Shown here piece by piece: positions 9,501-19,200 of a stretch of DNA of 60,606 nt. The position numbers were made by a program, and so were the translations under genes. Source of the DNA: an uncultured Prevotellaceae bacterium (lineage in GTDB: Bacteria > Bacteroidota > Bacteroidia > Bacteroidales > Bacteroidaceae); NCBI GenBank assembly GCA_946185485.1, contig CAMHJQ010000019.1, forward strand, positions 1 through 60,606, read 5' to 3'. The stretch's first letter is position 1, and each line of letters begins with the position of its first letter. Under the pieces are notes generated by a model. That model was not told the DNA's origin, did no database searches, and worked only from the letters and a program-made list of their open reading frames with translations.

Positions 9501-10750
9501 GCTATGCAGACCAGTACAACCTCATCGCCTCCGGCGTGGGCCATCATATCCACGAGAGCCGCTGGCTCCGCGACACCACCTATCTCGACCAGATGATGAA
9601 CACCTGGTATAAAGGCAACGAAGGCAAGCCGATGAAGAAGATTGCCAACTATTCGTCGTGGATGGCCCATTCGCTCTGGGGGCGCTACCTCGTGGATGGC
9701 CGCAAGGACTGGATTGTGGGCATGCTGCCCTCCCTAGAGTGGGAGTACAACCACTGGGAGACCACCCACACCCGCGAAGGCGGTCTTTACTGGCAGGCCG
9801 ACGTGCAGGATGCCATGGAGGAGACCATCTCCGGCGGACGCAAGAAGAAGTACCTGCGCCCCAGCATCAACGCCTACATGTATGGCAACGCCATGGCCAT
9901 CGGCAACATCTGTACGCTTGCTGGTTTTGCCAGCAAGGCCCAGTCCTACTTCGACAAAGCCGCCGCCCTTCAGGAAAAGGTACACCAGAAGCTGTGGAAC
10001 GACGAGCACCAGTTCTTCGAGACCCACCGCATCGACTCCAGTGCCAACGTCCGCGAGGCCATCGGCTTCATGCCCTGGTACACCCGCATGGCCAAGGACG
10101 AGGCGAAATACGCTGTCGCCTGGCTGCAGGCCGGCGACCCGCAGGGCTTCTCGGCTCCCTACGGTCAGACCACTGCCGAGCGCCGTCATCCGCAGTTCCG
10201 CACCCACGGCGTGGGCAAGTGCGAGTGGGACGGTGCCGTATGGCCCTTTGCCACCAGTCAGACGCTCACCGCCATGGCCAACTTCGCCAACGACTACACC
10301 GCCCGTCCTGTGTCCAGCGGTTCTGCCGCTGGGACATTCCCCCTCGATTCCCTTTATTTTGCCGAACTGGAGAAATACATGCAAAGCCAGCACATGCGCG
10401 GCAAGCCCTATATCGGCGAATATCTCGATGAAACCACGGGTTTTTGGCTCAAAGGCGACCAGGAGCGCTCGCGCTACTACAACCATTCCACCTGGAACGA
10501 CCTCATCATCACCGGCCTCGTGGGCCTGCGCCCCCGTGCCGACCAGACCATCGAGGTCAATCCCCTGCTGCCTGCCGATAAGTGGGACTACTTCTGCTTG
10601 GACAACATACCCTATCACGGCCATACCCTCACCATCGTCTGGGACAGGAACGGCGACCGCTACCACATCGGCAAGGGTCTGCGCGTATTGGTCGACGGAC
10701 AGCTGAAGGGACAGAGAACAAACATCGGAAAACTACTCATAACTGATTGA
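6515..10750 (+). CDS. Large exported multi-domain glycosidase (GH43/sialidase-like propellers, LamG-like, six-hairpin domain)
   Basis: A 1411-residue exported protein with signal peptide MKRLCVFLLLLSAVLQLSAQ. Residues about 25-310 resemble a five-bladed GH43-type propeller (RDPSI at 68, VWAPELFWD near 122, MEGPTTVKV near 237). Residues about 330-690 look like a sialidase-type propeller with an exact Asp box (SADGGLTW near 571) and looser ones such as TSKDGYSW. Residues about 740-900 look like a LamG-type beta-sandwich. Residues about 930-1400 form an (alpha/alpha)6 domain like MGH1/GH63 enzymes (GGLYWQADVQDAME, CEWDGAVWPFATSQ, NHSTWNDLIITGL). It overlaps the stop of the operon's next gene region by tight spacing (2 bases). 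It probably cuts a glycan whose product feeds the downstream lyase and symporter. The exact substrate cannot be read from the sequence. Confidence 0.75.
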   Translation: MKRLCVFLLLLSAVLQLSAQTGKVFISTSFHEPATDGLRFIYSRDGWTWQSIDGVWLRPEVGRQRVMRDPSIIRTPDGMFHLVWTSSWRGDRGFGYACSRDLVHWSEQRFIEVMTDTTTVNVWAPELFWDDVRQQAVIVWASCIPGKFPDGQEEHKNNHRLYYTTTKDFKTFAPTKLMIEPGFSCIDATLVKRAKNDYVMVLKDNTRPERDIKVAYAKSPYGPWSKASEPFTGKMMEGPTTVKVTRKAGKTEESGWLIYYDRYQLKDFGAHFTKDFVTFEDVSDKVSVPNLHKHGTIFEADERILSGLLNAKKVHYTGKTLSNPNRHDGGLSPAVGVHNIQMLRANREHPSVKNGNGWTYNHQPMMAYWNDQFHVHYLCDPKDEHVPPSHTLYQTSKDGYSWSDPQILFPEVQVPEGFQKPGRPEKAHDLIAIMHQRVGWYVSKSGQLWAIGNYGVAFDKKDDPNDGNGLGRVIREVRKDGSLGPIFFIYLNHTYKTYKTCFPYYTKADKATRRACEDILSNPRYRMQWVEEADRNDPLIPLHKEYKAYCDYTLPDGQIAALWKHALTSTSADGGLTWAQPVERAKGFVNSNAKIWGQRLSDGTYATVYNPSEYRWPLAISLSKDGYEYTTLNLVQGEVPPMRYGGNYKSYGPQYVRGIQEGNGVPKDSDLWVAYSMNKEDMWVAHIPVPVQTEAHSHADGKEFLTNGKTVGDNGLSTLTTWNIYSPVYAPASLHDGWLTLTDSDPFDYARVERKIPATKELCAEFDLRAGQNDHGLLQIEFLDAHGTACSRIELTADGIIRCKGGARYGNLGKYQANEVLRIKCVLSVSKRMIEVYINDKKAGQRMFFAPVESIERVMFRTGSERRFPDVDTPADWDGTLEHAGEHDPEATFAIADFHTEAMDADGKTIGNTPAILRYDDYKHYVDYFNTMEPETIVQAIPNSKSWEWMTQNVPLFDCPDRGFEEMWYFRWWTLRKHIRQTPVGYAMTEFLVPRSYADQYNLIASGVGHHIHESRWLRDTTYLDQMMNTWYKGNEGKPMKKIANYSSWMAHSLWGRYLVDGRKDWIVGMLPSLEWEYNHWETTHTREGGLYWQADVQDAMEETISGGRKKKYLRPSINAYMYGNAMAIGNICTLAGFASKAQSYFDKAAALQEKVHQKLWNDEHQFFETHRIDSSANVREAIGFMPWYTRMAKDEAKYAVAWLQAGDPQGFSAPYGQTTAERRHPQFRTHGVGKCEWDGAVWPFATSQTLTAMANFANDYTARPVSSGSAAGTFPLDSLYFAELEKYMQSQHMRGKPYIGEYLDETTGFWLKGDQERSRYYNHSTWNDLIITGLVGLRPRADQTIEVNPLLPADKWDYFCLDNIPYHGHTLTIVWDRNGDRYHIGKGLRVLVDGQLKGQRTNIGKLLITD

Positions 10751-10752
10751 TT

Positions 10753-11718
10753 ATGGAAACATTGCATTGCAACACCCCTAAAGAGAAAACATTCAAACGC
10801 CCCCTGAGTGGAATCATTCCACCGTTAGTCACCCCGCTAAAGAACAATGAGACGCTGGACGTAGAGTCGTTGGAGCGCCTGATAGAGCACCTCATTGAAG
10901 GTGGTGTCCACGGACTCTTCGTGCTGGGCACGACGGGCGAAGAACAAAGCCTGTCATACGATGTGCGCAAGCAGATGATCAAGGAGTCGTGCCGCATCAA
11001 CCGCGGCCGCCTGCCCCTGCTGGCCTGCATCACCGACACCAGCATCGAGGAGAGTGTACGCCTGGCCAGGAAGGCTGCCGACTATGGCGCCGACGGTGTG
11101 GTATCAGCCCCACCCTACTATTTCGCCACAGGTCAGCCCGAACTGGCACAGTTCTACGAAGAGCTGGTACCGCAGCTGCCGCTGCCCGTATTCCTTTACA
11201 ACATGCCCAGCCACGTGAAGGTCAGCTTCGCCCCCGATACGGTCAAGCGCATCGCACAACTGGAGCAAGTCGTTGGTTTCAAGGACTCTTCGGCCAATGC
11301 CGTCTACTTCCAGAGTGTGATGTATAAGATGCAGCACCGCAAGGACTTCGCCATGCTCGTAGGTCCCGAGGAGATTACCGGCGAGTGCGTGCTGTTGGGT
11401 GGTCATGGCGGCATCAACGGCGGTGCCAACATGTTCCCGGAACTGTATGTCGCCATGTACGACGCTGCCAAGGCGCACGACATCAATCGTGTGTTGCAGT
11501 TGCAACAGCTCATCATGCAGATCTCGACCACGATCTATACCGTCGGCAAGCACGGCTCCAGCTACCTGAAGGGCTTGAAGTGTGCCCTGTCGCTGTTGGG
11601 CATCATCAACGACGACTTCGTGGCCTCGCCGTTCTACAAGTTCGAGGCTCCCGAACGGGACAAGATTCGTCAGGCACTCGACGCCCTGCCCATCAAGAAT
11701 GGTAAGCTATGCATCTGA
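10753..11718 (+). CDS. DapA/NanA-family aldolase or lyase
   Basis: Cytoplasmic (beta/alpha)8 Schiff-base enzyme of 321 residues. Landmarks: GIIPPLVTPL at the start, LGTTGEEQSL (phosphate/carboxylate loop), FLYNMPSH (the catalytic tyrosine) and VVGFKDSSA (the Schiff-base lysine). The family includes dihydrodipicolinate synthase, N-acetylneuraminate lyase and 2-keto-3-deoxy-acid aldolases. Its setting between an exported glycosidase and a symporter argues for sugar-acid breakdown rather than lysine synthesis. ATG at 10753 is used; a TTG two codons upstream overlaps the previous stop. Its last ten bases overlap the symporter gene, so the two are translationally coupled. Confidence 0.85.
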   Translation: METLHCNTPKEKTFKRPLSGIIPPLVTPLKNNETLDVESLERLIEHLIEGGVHGLFVLGTTGEEQSLSYDVRKQMIKESCRINRGRLPLLACITDTSIEESVRLARKAADYGADGVVSAPPYYFATGQPELAQFYEELVPQLPLPVFLYNMPSHVKVSFAPDTVKRIAQLEQVVGFKDSSANAVYFQSVMYKMQHRKDFAMLVGPEEITGECVLLGGHGGINGGANMFPELYVAMYDAAKAHDINRVLQLQQLIMQISTTIYTVGKHGSSYLKGLKCALSLLGIINDDFVASPFYKFEAPERDKIRQALDALPIKNGKLCI

Positions 11719-13229
11719 TTGACTTCATCGTTTTCATCGTCTTCACGCTCGGCGTGGTAGTGTTCGGCTGTTCGTTCTTCAGGAAGGGCAGCAGCGCCGA
11801 CGAGTTTACGTCGGCAGGCCACTCCATCCCCGGCTGGGTGGTGGGCATGAGCATCTTTGCCACTTACGTCAGCAGCATCTCCTACATCGGCTATCCCGGC
11901 AAGGCCTTCGCCGCCGACTGGAACGCCTTTGTCTTCTCGCTCAGCATTCCCATTGCCTCCTATTTCGCCGCCAAGTACTTCGTGCCGTTCTACCGCCATA
12001 GCGGTTCAGTATCTGCCTATACTTTCTTGGAAGAGAAGTTTGGTGCCTGGGCGCGCCTCTATGCCTCAGCCTGCTACCTGCTGACGCAGATTGCCCGCAT
12101 GGGGTCGATACTCTATTTGCTGGCCGTCCCGATGTATATCCTGATGGGCTGGGACATGCATACCGTCATCATCCTGACCTCCATCGGCATCATCATCTAT
12201 TCGATGATGGGCGGTCTGAAAGCCGTCATCTGGGCAGACGCCATTCAGGGCCTCATCCTCATTGGCGGAGCCGTCCTGTGTCTGGCCATCCTGATGTTCA
12301 GCATGCCTGAAGGTCCTATGCAGACCTTTGAACTGGCGGCACAGAGTCCCATGGGCAACAAGTTCTCGTTGGGAGCCTTCACCAGCGACCTCACCACCAG
12401 CACCTTCTGGATATGCCTCATCTACGGCATCTTTATCAACCTGCAGAACTACGGCATCGACCAGAACTACGTGCAGCGCTACCATGCGGCCAAGACCGAC
12501 AAGGACGCAAAGTTCTCGGCACTCTTCGGCGGCTACCTCTTCATACCCGTCTCGGCGCTCTTCTTCCTCATCGGCAGCGCACTCTATTCCTACTATGAGG
12601 CAGGCGTGGCACCCCTGCCCGCCGACATTCAGGCCAAGCCCGACTACGTCTTCCCCTACTTCATCGTCAACGGCCTGCCCGTAGGCCTGCGCGGCCTGCT
12701 GATAGCCAGCATCTTTGCTGCCGGCATGTCGACGGTGTCGACGTCAGTGACGAGTGCCGCCACCATTATCCTAACCGACTACGTGCGCCCCTTCTTCCTC
12801 AAGGCACGCAACGTCGCAGACCGCTTGCGTCATCACGACCCACATGACCACCACAAGCATCAGAAACTGGAGTTGGCCATTGTACGCCTCTCCAGCTTTG
12901 GCGTGGGCATCTTAGGGGCCTGCGTGGCCATTGCCATGCTGAGTGTCGAGAGCATCATCGATGCCTGGTGGACGCTGTCGAGCATCTTCTCGGGCGGTAT
13001 GTTAGGACTGTTCCTGTTAGGCTGCATCCCTCAGAAAATCAACCGCTGGGCGGCCCTTGCCGGATGCATTGCCGGCGTACTCGTCATCGGCTGGATCAGT
13101 ATGGCCTCCTTATGGGACCTGCCGGGCATCCACCTGCACCCCTATCTGGCCATTGTGTTGGGCACCACCGTCATCTTCCTGACGGGGTTCCTTGCCACCC
13201 TCATCATCCGAAACGCAGGCACGCGCTGA
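11709..13229 (+). CDS. Sodium:solute symporter (SSS family)
   Basis: Inner-membrane sodium-coupled importer, 506 residues with about 13 hydrophobic segments, as usual for the SSS family (PutP, SGLT, sialic-acid SiaT types). Family features: [32 protein letters not shown] near the N-terminus, [17 protein letters not shown], and [19 protein letters not shown] near residue 340. A histidine-rich cytoplasmic loop ([11 protein letters not shown]) sits near residue 380. The ATG overlaps the lyase gene by ten bases. It most likely imports the sugar or sugar acid released by the exported glycosidase. Confidence 0.9.
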   Translation: MHLIDFIVFIVFTLGVVVFGCSFFRKGSSADEFTSAGHSIPGWVVGMSIFATYVSSISYIGYPGKAFAADWNAFVFSLSIPIASYFAAKYFVPFYRHSGSVSAYTFLEEKFGAWARLYASACYLLTQIARMGSILYLLAVPMYILMGWDMHTVIILTSIGIIIYSMMGGLKAVIWADAIQGLILIGGAVLCLAILMFSMPEGPMQTFELAAQSPMGNKFSLGAFTSDLTTSTFWICLIYGIFINLQNYGIDQNYVQRYHAAKTDKDAKFSALFGGYLFIPVSALFFLIGSALYSYYEAGVAPLPADIQAKPDYVFPYFIVNGLPVGLRGLLIASIFAAGMSTVSTSVTSAATIILTDYVRPFFLKARNVADRLRHHDPHDHHKHQKLELAIVRLSSFGVGILGACVAIAMLSVESIIDAWWTLSSIFSGGMLGLFLLGCIPQKINRWAALAGCIAGVLVIGWISMASLWDLPGIHLHPYLAIVLGTTVIFLTGFLATLIIRNAGTR

Positions 13230-13272
13230 CACGTGTGTGTGTTATAATAATAACATTTTTAGCTGTATTTAT

Positions 13273-13303
13273 TTTGTCATTTGCAAATGTTTATTTATCT
13301 TTG
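13273..13303 (+). promoter_or_regulatory. Bacteroidetes promoter for fucI
   Basis: TTTG at 13273-13276 and TATCTTTG at 13296-13303, 19 bases apart, fit the Bacteroides -33/-7 consensus well. The fucI ATG is 21 bases further on. It sits in the 95-base gap after the symporter gene, so fucI can be read from here as well as from the operon. Confidence 0.75.
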
Positions 13304-13324
13304 CAGCAAATTTACGTAAATTCT

Positions 13325-15148
13325 ATGAAAGTTAACTATCCCAAGATTGGCATCCGTCCAACCATAGACGGCCGCCAAGGTGGTATCCGTGAGGGGCTTG
13401 AAGAAAAAACCATGAACCTGGCTAAAGCTGTCAAGCAGCTCATTGAGAGCAACCTTAAGAACGGTGACGGCAGTCCCGTCGAGTGTGTCATATCCAACAC
13501 GACGATTGGTCGTGTCGGCGAGAGTGCCGCGTGTGCCGAACAATTTGAGCGCGAAGGTGTCGGCTCTACCATCACCGTCACCTCATGCTGGTGCTACGGC
13601 TCCGAGACCATGGACATGAACCCCACCTATCCCAAGGCTGTGTGGGGCTTCAACGGTACGGAGCGTCCTGGTGCCGTCTATCTGGCTGCCGTCCTGGCTG
13701 CACACGCCCAGAAGGGGCTGCCTGCCTACGGTATCTATGGCCACGACGTGCAAGACCTCGACGACAATACCATCCCCGAGGATGTCAGCGAAAAGATTCT
13801 GCGCTTTGCCCGCGCCGCCCAGGCTGTCGCCACCATGCGTGGCAAGAGCTATCTGTCGCTGGGCAACACCTGTATGGGCATCGCGGGCAGTATCGTCAAT
13901 GCCGACTTCCTGCAGCAGTACCTTGGCATGCGTACAGAGTACGTCTCGCTGGTAGAGATACTCCGTCGTGTCGACTTCGGCATCTACGACAAGGAGGAGT
14001 TCGAGCGTGCCATGGCTTGGGTCGAGAAATACTGCAAGCCCCAGGAGGGCCACGACTACAACGAAGACCGTCCTCTCTTCCCCGGCGTGCCGATGACGAC
14101 GTTCAACGGCAAAGGCAAGGGCAAGAACCGTCAGGAGAAGGACGAGGACTGGGCGTTCACCGTCAAGTGCATGATGATTATCCGCGACCTGATGCAGGGC
14201 AGCGACCGTCTGCAGCAGATGGGCTATAAGGAAGAGGCCATCGGCCACAACGCCATCGCTGCCGGTGTGCAGGGTCAGCGTCAGTGGACCGACTACAAGC
14301 CCAACTTCGACTTCCCCGAGTCGCTGATGTGCACGTCGTTCGACTGGAACGGACCGCGTGAGGCCTATACCCTGGCTACGGAGAACGACTTCCTGAACGG
14401 CATGTCGATGCTGTTCGGTCACCTGCTGACCAACCGCGGCGTGATGTTCTCCGACATCCGCACCTACTGGAGTCCCGAGGCCGTCAAGCGCGTTTCAGGC
14501 ACAGAACTGAGCGGTGCCGCCGCCGGTGGTTTCATCCACCTCATCAACAGCGGTGCCACCACCCTCGACGCCACGGGTGCCATGAACGACAAGGACGGCC
14601 ATCCGACGATAAAACCCTTCTGGGAGATGAACAACGACGACATGGAGGCTTGCCTCAAGGCTACCAGCTGGATGCCTGCTGACCGCGACTACTTCCGCGG
14701 CGGCGGCTATAGCTCACACTTCGTGACCCGTGGCGGCATGCCCATGACGATGCTGCGACTGAACCTCGTAGCCGGCCTGGGTCCCGTGCTGCAACTGGCT
14801 GAGGGCTGGACGGTGGAACTCGACCCCAAGACCCACGACATCCTCGACAAGCGTACCGACCCCACCTGGCCTACCACATGGTTTGCCCCGCGCCTGGACC
14901 CCACGAAGGATGCCTTCAAGGATGTCTACAGCGTCATGAACAACTGGGGTGCCAACCACGGAGCCATCTGCTACGGTCACGTAGGTGCCGACCTCATTAC
15001 GCTCTGTGCCATGCTGCGCATCCCCGTCTGCATGCACAACATCGCCGACCGCGACATCTTCCGTCCTGCCTGCTGGAATGCCTTTGGCATGGACAAGGAG
15101 GGCGCTGACTACCGTGCCTGCGCCAACTTCGGGCCGATATACAAGTAA
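13325..15148 (+). CDS. fucI: L-fucose isomerase
   Basis: Converts L-fucose to L-fuculose (many homologues also take D-arabinose). The 607-residue protein follows the E. coli enzyme along its whole length: [94 protein letters not shown], and HVGADLITL near the end. The glutamate, aspartate and histidine that bind manganese in this family fall in conserved segments. Start chosen at MKVNYPKIG, 21 bases after the promoter; the open frame upstream belongs to the symporter region. No fuculokinase or fuculose-phosphate aldolase gene is nearby. Confidence 0.97.
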   Translation: MKVNYPKIGIRPTIDGRQGGIREGLEEKTMNLAKAVKQLIESNLKNGDGSPVECVISNTTIGRVGESAACAEQFEREGVGSTITVTSCWCYGSETMDMNPTYPKAVWGFNGTERPGAVYLAAVLAAHAQKGLPAYGIYGHDVQDLDDNTIPEDVSEKILRFARAAQAVATMRGKSYLSLGNTCMGIAGSIVNADFLQQYLGMRTEYVSLVEILRRVDFGIYDKEEFERAMAWVEKYCKPQEGHDYNEDRPLFPGVPMTTFNGKGKGKNRQEKDEDWAFTVKCMMIIRDLMQGSDRLQQMGYKEEAIGHNAIAAGVQGQRQWTDYKPNFDFPESLMCTSFDWNGPREAYTLATENDFLNGMSMLFGHLLTNRGVMFSDIRTYWSPEAVKRVSGTELSGAAAGGFIHLINSGATTLDATGAMNDKDGHPTIKPFWEMNNDDMEACLKATSWMPADRDYFRGGGYSSHFVTRGGMPMTMLRLNLVAGLGPVLQLAEGWTVELDPKTHDILDKRTDPTWPTTWFAPRLDPTKDAFKDVYSVMNNWGANHGAICYGHVGADLITLCAMLRIPVCMHNIADRDIFRPACWNAFGMDKEGADYRACANFGPIYK

Positions 15149-15185
15149 TGATATAATAATCAACATAAGCATAACAGTTACAAAT

Positions 15186-16205
15186 ATGAAGAAAGTAATT
15201 ATTTGTCTGATGGCACTATGTGTGCTATACAGTTGTGGCGAAAAGAAGAAAAGCAAGGTGAAGGCTCCCATCAGAGTCACTACGCAGTTGGCATCACCGG
15301 CATTTGTTGACGGTAGCCAGACCTATGTAGGTATAGTTGAGGAAAGTGAGGGAACATCTGTCAGCTTCACTGGCATGGGCGTAGTCAAGCGTGTCTATGT
15401 GAGTGAGGGTCAGCGTGTCAGTGCCGGACAGGCGATAGCCGATGTTGACGACAGCCAAGCCCGTAGTGTCCTGAAGAATGCCCAGGCTCAGATGATGCAG
15501 GCCACCGATGCCCTGAACCGTTATAAGCAGTTGCACGATGCCGGTTCTCTGCCCGAGATTCAGTGGGTAGAGGTCCAGAGCAAGGTTGAGCAGGCACAGT
15601 CTCAGTTGGACATGGCCAAGAAGAATCTCTCCGACTGTCATCTGTCAGCGCCCGTCAGCGGCATCATCGGCAAGAAACTCATCAGCGCCGGTGAGACAGC
15701 AACACCGTCACAGGTCATTGCCACCATCCTCAACATCAACGAGCTGAAGGTGAAGGTATCCATCCCCGAGGCAGAGATGCACAGCATCAACGCCAACACC
15801 CAGAGCACCATCACCGTCGACGCCGTGGGTGAAGTGATGAAGGGCGGCACCATCGAGAAGGGTGTCCAGGCTGACGCCCTCACCCACACCTACGACATTC
15901 GTATCAAGGTGGCCAACCCGAAGCATAAGTTGTTGCCCGGCATGGTCACATCGGTGAAGTTCATCAACGAGGGTTCGCAGGCTATCAGCGGCATCTCGGT
16001 ACCCGTGACTGCCGTCCAGAAGGGTGTTGACAAGTCACACTTCGTATGGATCATCGACAAAGACAGTACCGCCCACCGCAACAAGGTGAGCACCGGTACT
16101 ACCACCGGCAACTATATTGGCATCACCGATGGTATCAAGGTTGGACAGCGCATCGTCACCCAAGGTTACCAGAAGCTCAGCGAGGGAACGAAGGTGATTT
16201 TCTAA
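15186..16205 (+). CDS. RND efflux adaptor (membrane fusion protein), lipoprotein
   Basis: Periplasmic adaptor that links the inner-membrane pump to the outer-membrane channel. It has 339 residues and starts MKKVIICLMALCVLYSCGEKK, a lipoprotein signal with cysteine at residue 17. A lipoyl half-motif (GMGVVKRVYVSEGQRVSAGQAIADVD) is followed by a coiled hairpin (about residues 95-150), the second lipoyl half (LSAPVSGIIGKKLISAGE) and a beta-barrel plus membrane-proximal domain. The order with the next two genes is the standard adaptor-pump-channel set. The gap to fucI is 37 bases with no -7 box, so the efflux operon may be read through from fucI. Confidence 0.92.
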   Translation: MKKVIICLMALCVLYSCGEKKKSKVKAPIRVTTQLASPAFVDGSQTYVGIVEESEGTSVSFTGMGVVKRVYVSEGQRVSAGQAIADVDDSQARSVLKNAQAQMMQATDALNRYKQLHDAGSLPEIQWVEVQSKVEQAQSQLDMAKKNLSDCHLSAPVSGIIGKKLISAGETATPSQVIATILNINELKVKVSIPEAEMHSINANTQSTITVDAVGEVMKGGTIEKGVQADALTHTYDIRIKVANPKHKLLPGMVTSVKFINEGSQAISGISVPVTAVQKGVDKSHFVWIIDKDSTAHRNKVSTGTTTGNYIGITDGIKVGQRIVTQGYQKLSEGTKVIF

Positions 16206-16222
16206 TCTAAAGGAAGAGAAGC

Positions 16223-19200
16223 ATGAAACAAATGAAATGGCTGAACTGGCCACTCGATCACTATTCTATATCATTGCTCATCATCGGCATCATGTTCGTG
16301 TTGGGCATCTATGGCATGTATATCATGCCCAAGGACGAATTTCCCCCCGTCACCATCAGGGAGGGAGTGGTAGTAGCCGTCTATCCGGGAGCTTCGTCAG
16401 AAGAGGTGGAGCAGCAGGTGGCACGCCCTCTGGAGCGTTACCTGTTCACCTTTGGCGAGGTACATCGCGAAAAAACCACTACCCGGTCGCAGAACGGCTT
16501 GTGTATCGTGATGGTTCGCCTGAACGACGACGTGAACAACAAGGACGAGGTTTGGAGCAAGATCAAGCACGGTCTGAACGCCTTCAAGAGGGAGCTGCCG
16601 ACAGGCGTGGCGGGACTCATCGTGAACGATGACTTCGGCAACACGTCGGCTCTGCTCATCGCTATCGACAGCGAGCACCGCAGCTACCGCGAACTGAAGG
16701 AGTACGGCGACAACCTCAGCGACCGTCTGCGCCACATACCGTCCGTAGCCAACGTGAAGCTCTTCGGTGAGCAGAAGGAACAAATCAGCCTCTACATCGA
16801 CCGCCAGCGGCTGCAGGCCTACGGTATCGGACAACAGGTATTGTTCACGAAGCTCCAGGCTCAGGGCATCACTACCCTGAGTGGCAGCCTCAGCGACGAC
16901 GACCAGCAAATACCCATCCATATTGAATCTACCGAGAACAGCGAGGAGGAGATTGCCAACCAGATTATCTTCAGCGACCCCGTGACTGGCAAGGTGACGC
17001 GTGTCCGCGACATTGCCCGCGTAGAACGTGAATACGACCCGCTGACGAGCCGCATCGATCAGGACGGCCATCCCTGTATGCTGATATCCATGGAGATGAC
17101 CCCCGGCCACAACGTCGTACAGTATGGTAAGGATGTCGACAAGGTGCTCGACGAGTTCCGCGAGAACGAGCTGCCGGAGGATGTCAACATCACCCGCATT
17201 GCCGACAAGCCCAAGGTGGTAGGCAAGAGCGTCACCGACTTCCTGCGCGACCTGCTCATATCCATGGCAATCATCATCGTCGTCATGATGGTGCTCTTCC
17301 CCCTGCGCTCGGCCATCGTGGCATCCATCACCATCCCGCTGAGCACCTTTATCTCCGTGGGCATCATGTACTTCATAGGTATCGAGCTGAACATCATCAC
17401 CCTGGCTGCACTCATCGTCGTGCTGGGAATGATTGTCGACAACAGTATCGTCGTCATCGACGGCTATCTGGAATACCTGGGCAAGGGCTACAAGCCGTAC
17501 GATGCCGCCTTGGAGTCGGCACGCCAGTATTTCATGCCCATGATGTTGGCAACGGTGTGCATCTGCGCCATCTTCTATCCCTTCCTCTACACGCTGGAAG
17601 GTGCATTCCTTGATGCATTAGGAGACTTCCCCGCTACCATCACCATCAACCTGATGGTGTCGCTGCTACTGGCAGTGACGGTCATCCCCTTCCTGGAAAC
17701 GCGTATCATCAAGCCCGGCAAGGTGAGCACCGACGGCAACGCCATCACCAAGTGGGTACAGAGCACCTACAACCGCACCCTCGAGGTCACCTTCCGTCAT
17801 CCGTGGGCAACCATCGTCTGTGGCGTAGCAATCATCCTGCTCTCCTGCCTGATTCTGCCGACACTGAAGATTCGTCTCTTCCCGTATGCCGACCGCGACC
17901 AGTTTGCCGTAGAAATATACTTGCCCGAAGGCAGAGGACTGGCCGAGACGGAGGCTGTCGCCGACAGCGTGTCCAACGTCCTCAAGAAGGACGAGCGCAT
18001 CACGGGCATCACCCGCTTCTTGGGTTGTTCGTCACCGCGCTTCATGGATGTCTATGCTCCGCAAATAGCCGGACTCAACTATGCCCAGTTCATTGTCAAC
18101 ACGACATCTCAGGATGCCACCCTCGACCTGCTGGCACAATACCAGCCCCAGCTCAGCGAGGCCTTCCCCGACGCCTTCGTCAAGTTTGTGCGCCTGGACT
18201 ACCTCTCCGTACCGGAACTGGAGTACCGCTTCTACGGCGAGAACATCGACTCGCTGCACGTAGCTGCCGAACGGCTGATGGCGGAAATGCGCACCATGCC
18301 GGAACTGGAGTGGGTACACACCGACTTCCTGGAGCCCTACCCCATCATCAACGTCGAACTGGATCCTGTGACTTCCGCTCAGCTGGGTGTCACCCGCACC
18401 ACGGCACAGCTGGCCTTGAGTTCTATGAGCAGCGACCTGCGCGTAGGACAGATATGGGAGGGCAACTACGAACTGCCCATCATCGTCAAGGATGATACCG
18501 ACATGACCTTCTCCGATATCGAGAACTTAGGAATCACCACGCCGTTTTCCATGCTGGCATCTGGTGTTGAGAGTTCCAACAGCACCGTTCCCCTGCGTCA
18601 GATTGCCAAGGTGGCCCCCCACTGGACGGAGAGCCGCATCATGCACAGGGGCGGCGAGCGCTGCGTCACCGTCACGGCCCACTTTGTACAGGGCGTGCTG
18701 ACGGGCGAGGTAGAGCATCGCATTGCCGACATCATGGAGAACGACATCGAACTGCCCGACGGCGTGCGCAGCGAAGTTGGTGGCGAGATAGAATACAGCG
18801 GCGAGTCCTTGCCGATGATTATCATGGGATTCGTCATTGCCGTAGTCATCGTCTTCTTCTTCCTGCTGTTCAACTTCAAGAAGTACGGCATCACGCTCAT
18901 CTGCATGCTGGCCCTGCTGCTCATGGTACCCGGCACGCTGGTAGGCTTAGGAATCATGAACCGTGCGCTGGGCCTGACCTCCATCTTCGGTCTGATTACC
19001 CTCATGGGTATCATCATGCGTAACGAGATCCTCATCTTCGAGCATGCCAACGACCTGATGAAGAAGTTCGCCCCTGAAGGCTATCCTGCCGACGCTACCG
19101 AGGAGTACCGCAAGCAGTACAACGATGCTGTCCGCACGGCTGCCTACGAGGCTGGCAAGCGCCGCATGGTCCCCATCTTCCTGACCACGGCAACAACAGC

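Noticed and set aside
6515..10750. Straight sialidase call for the 1411-residue enzyme
   Set aside because: Only one exact Asp box was seen and the other domains fit GH43-like and six-hairpin folds, so sialic acid is only one of several possible substrates.
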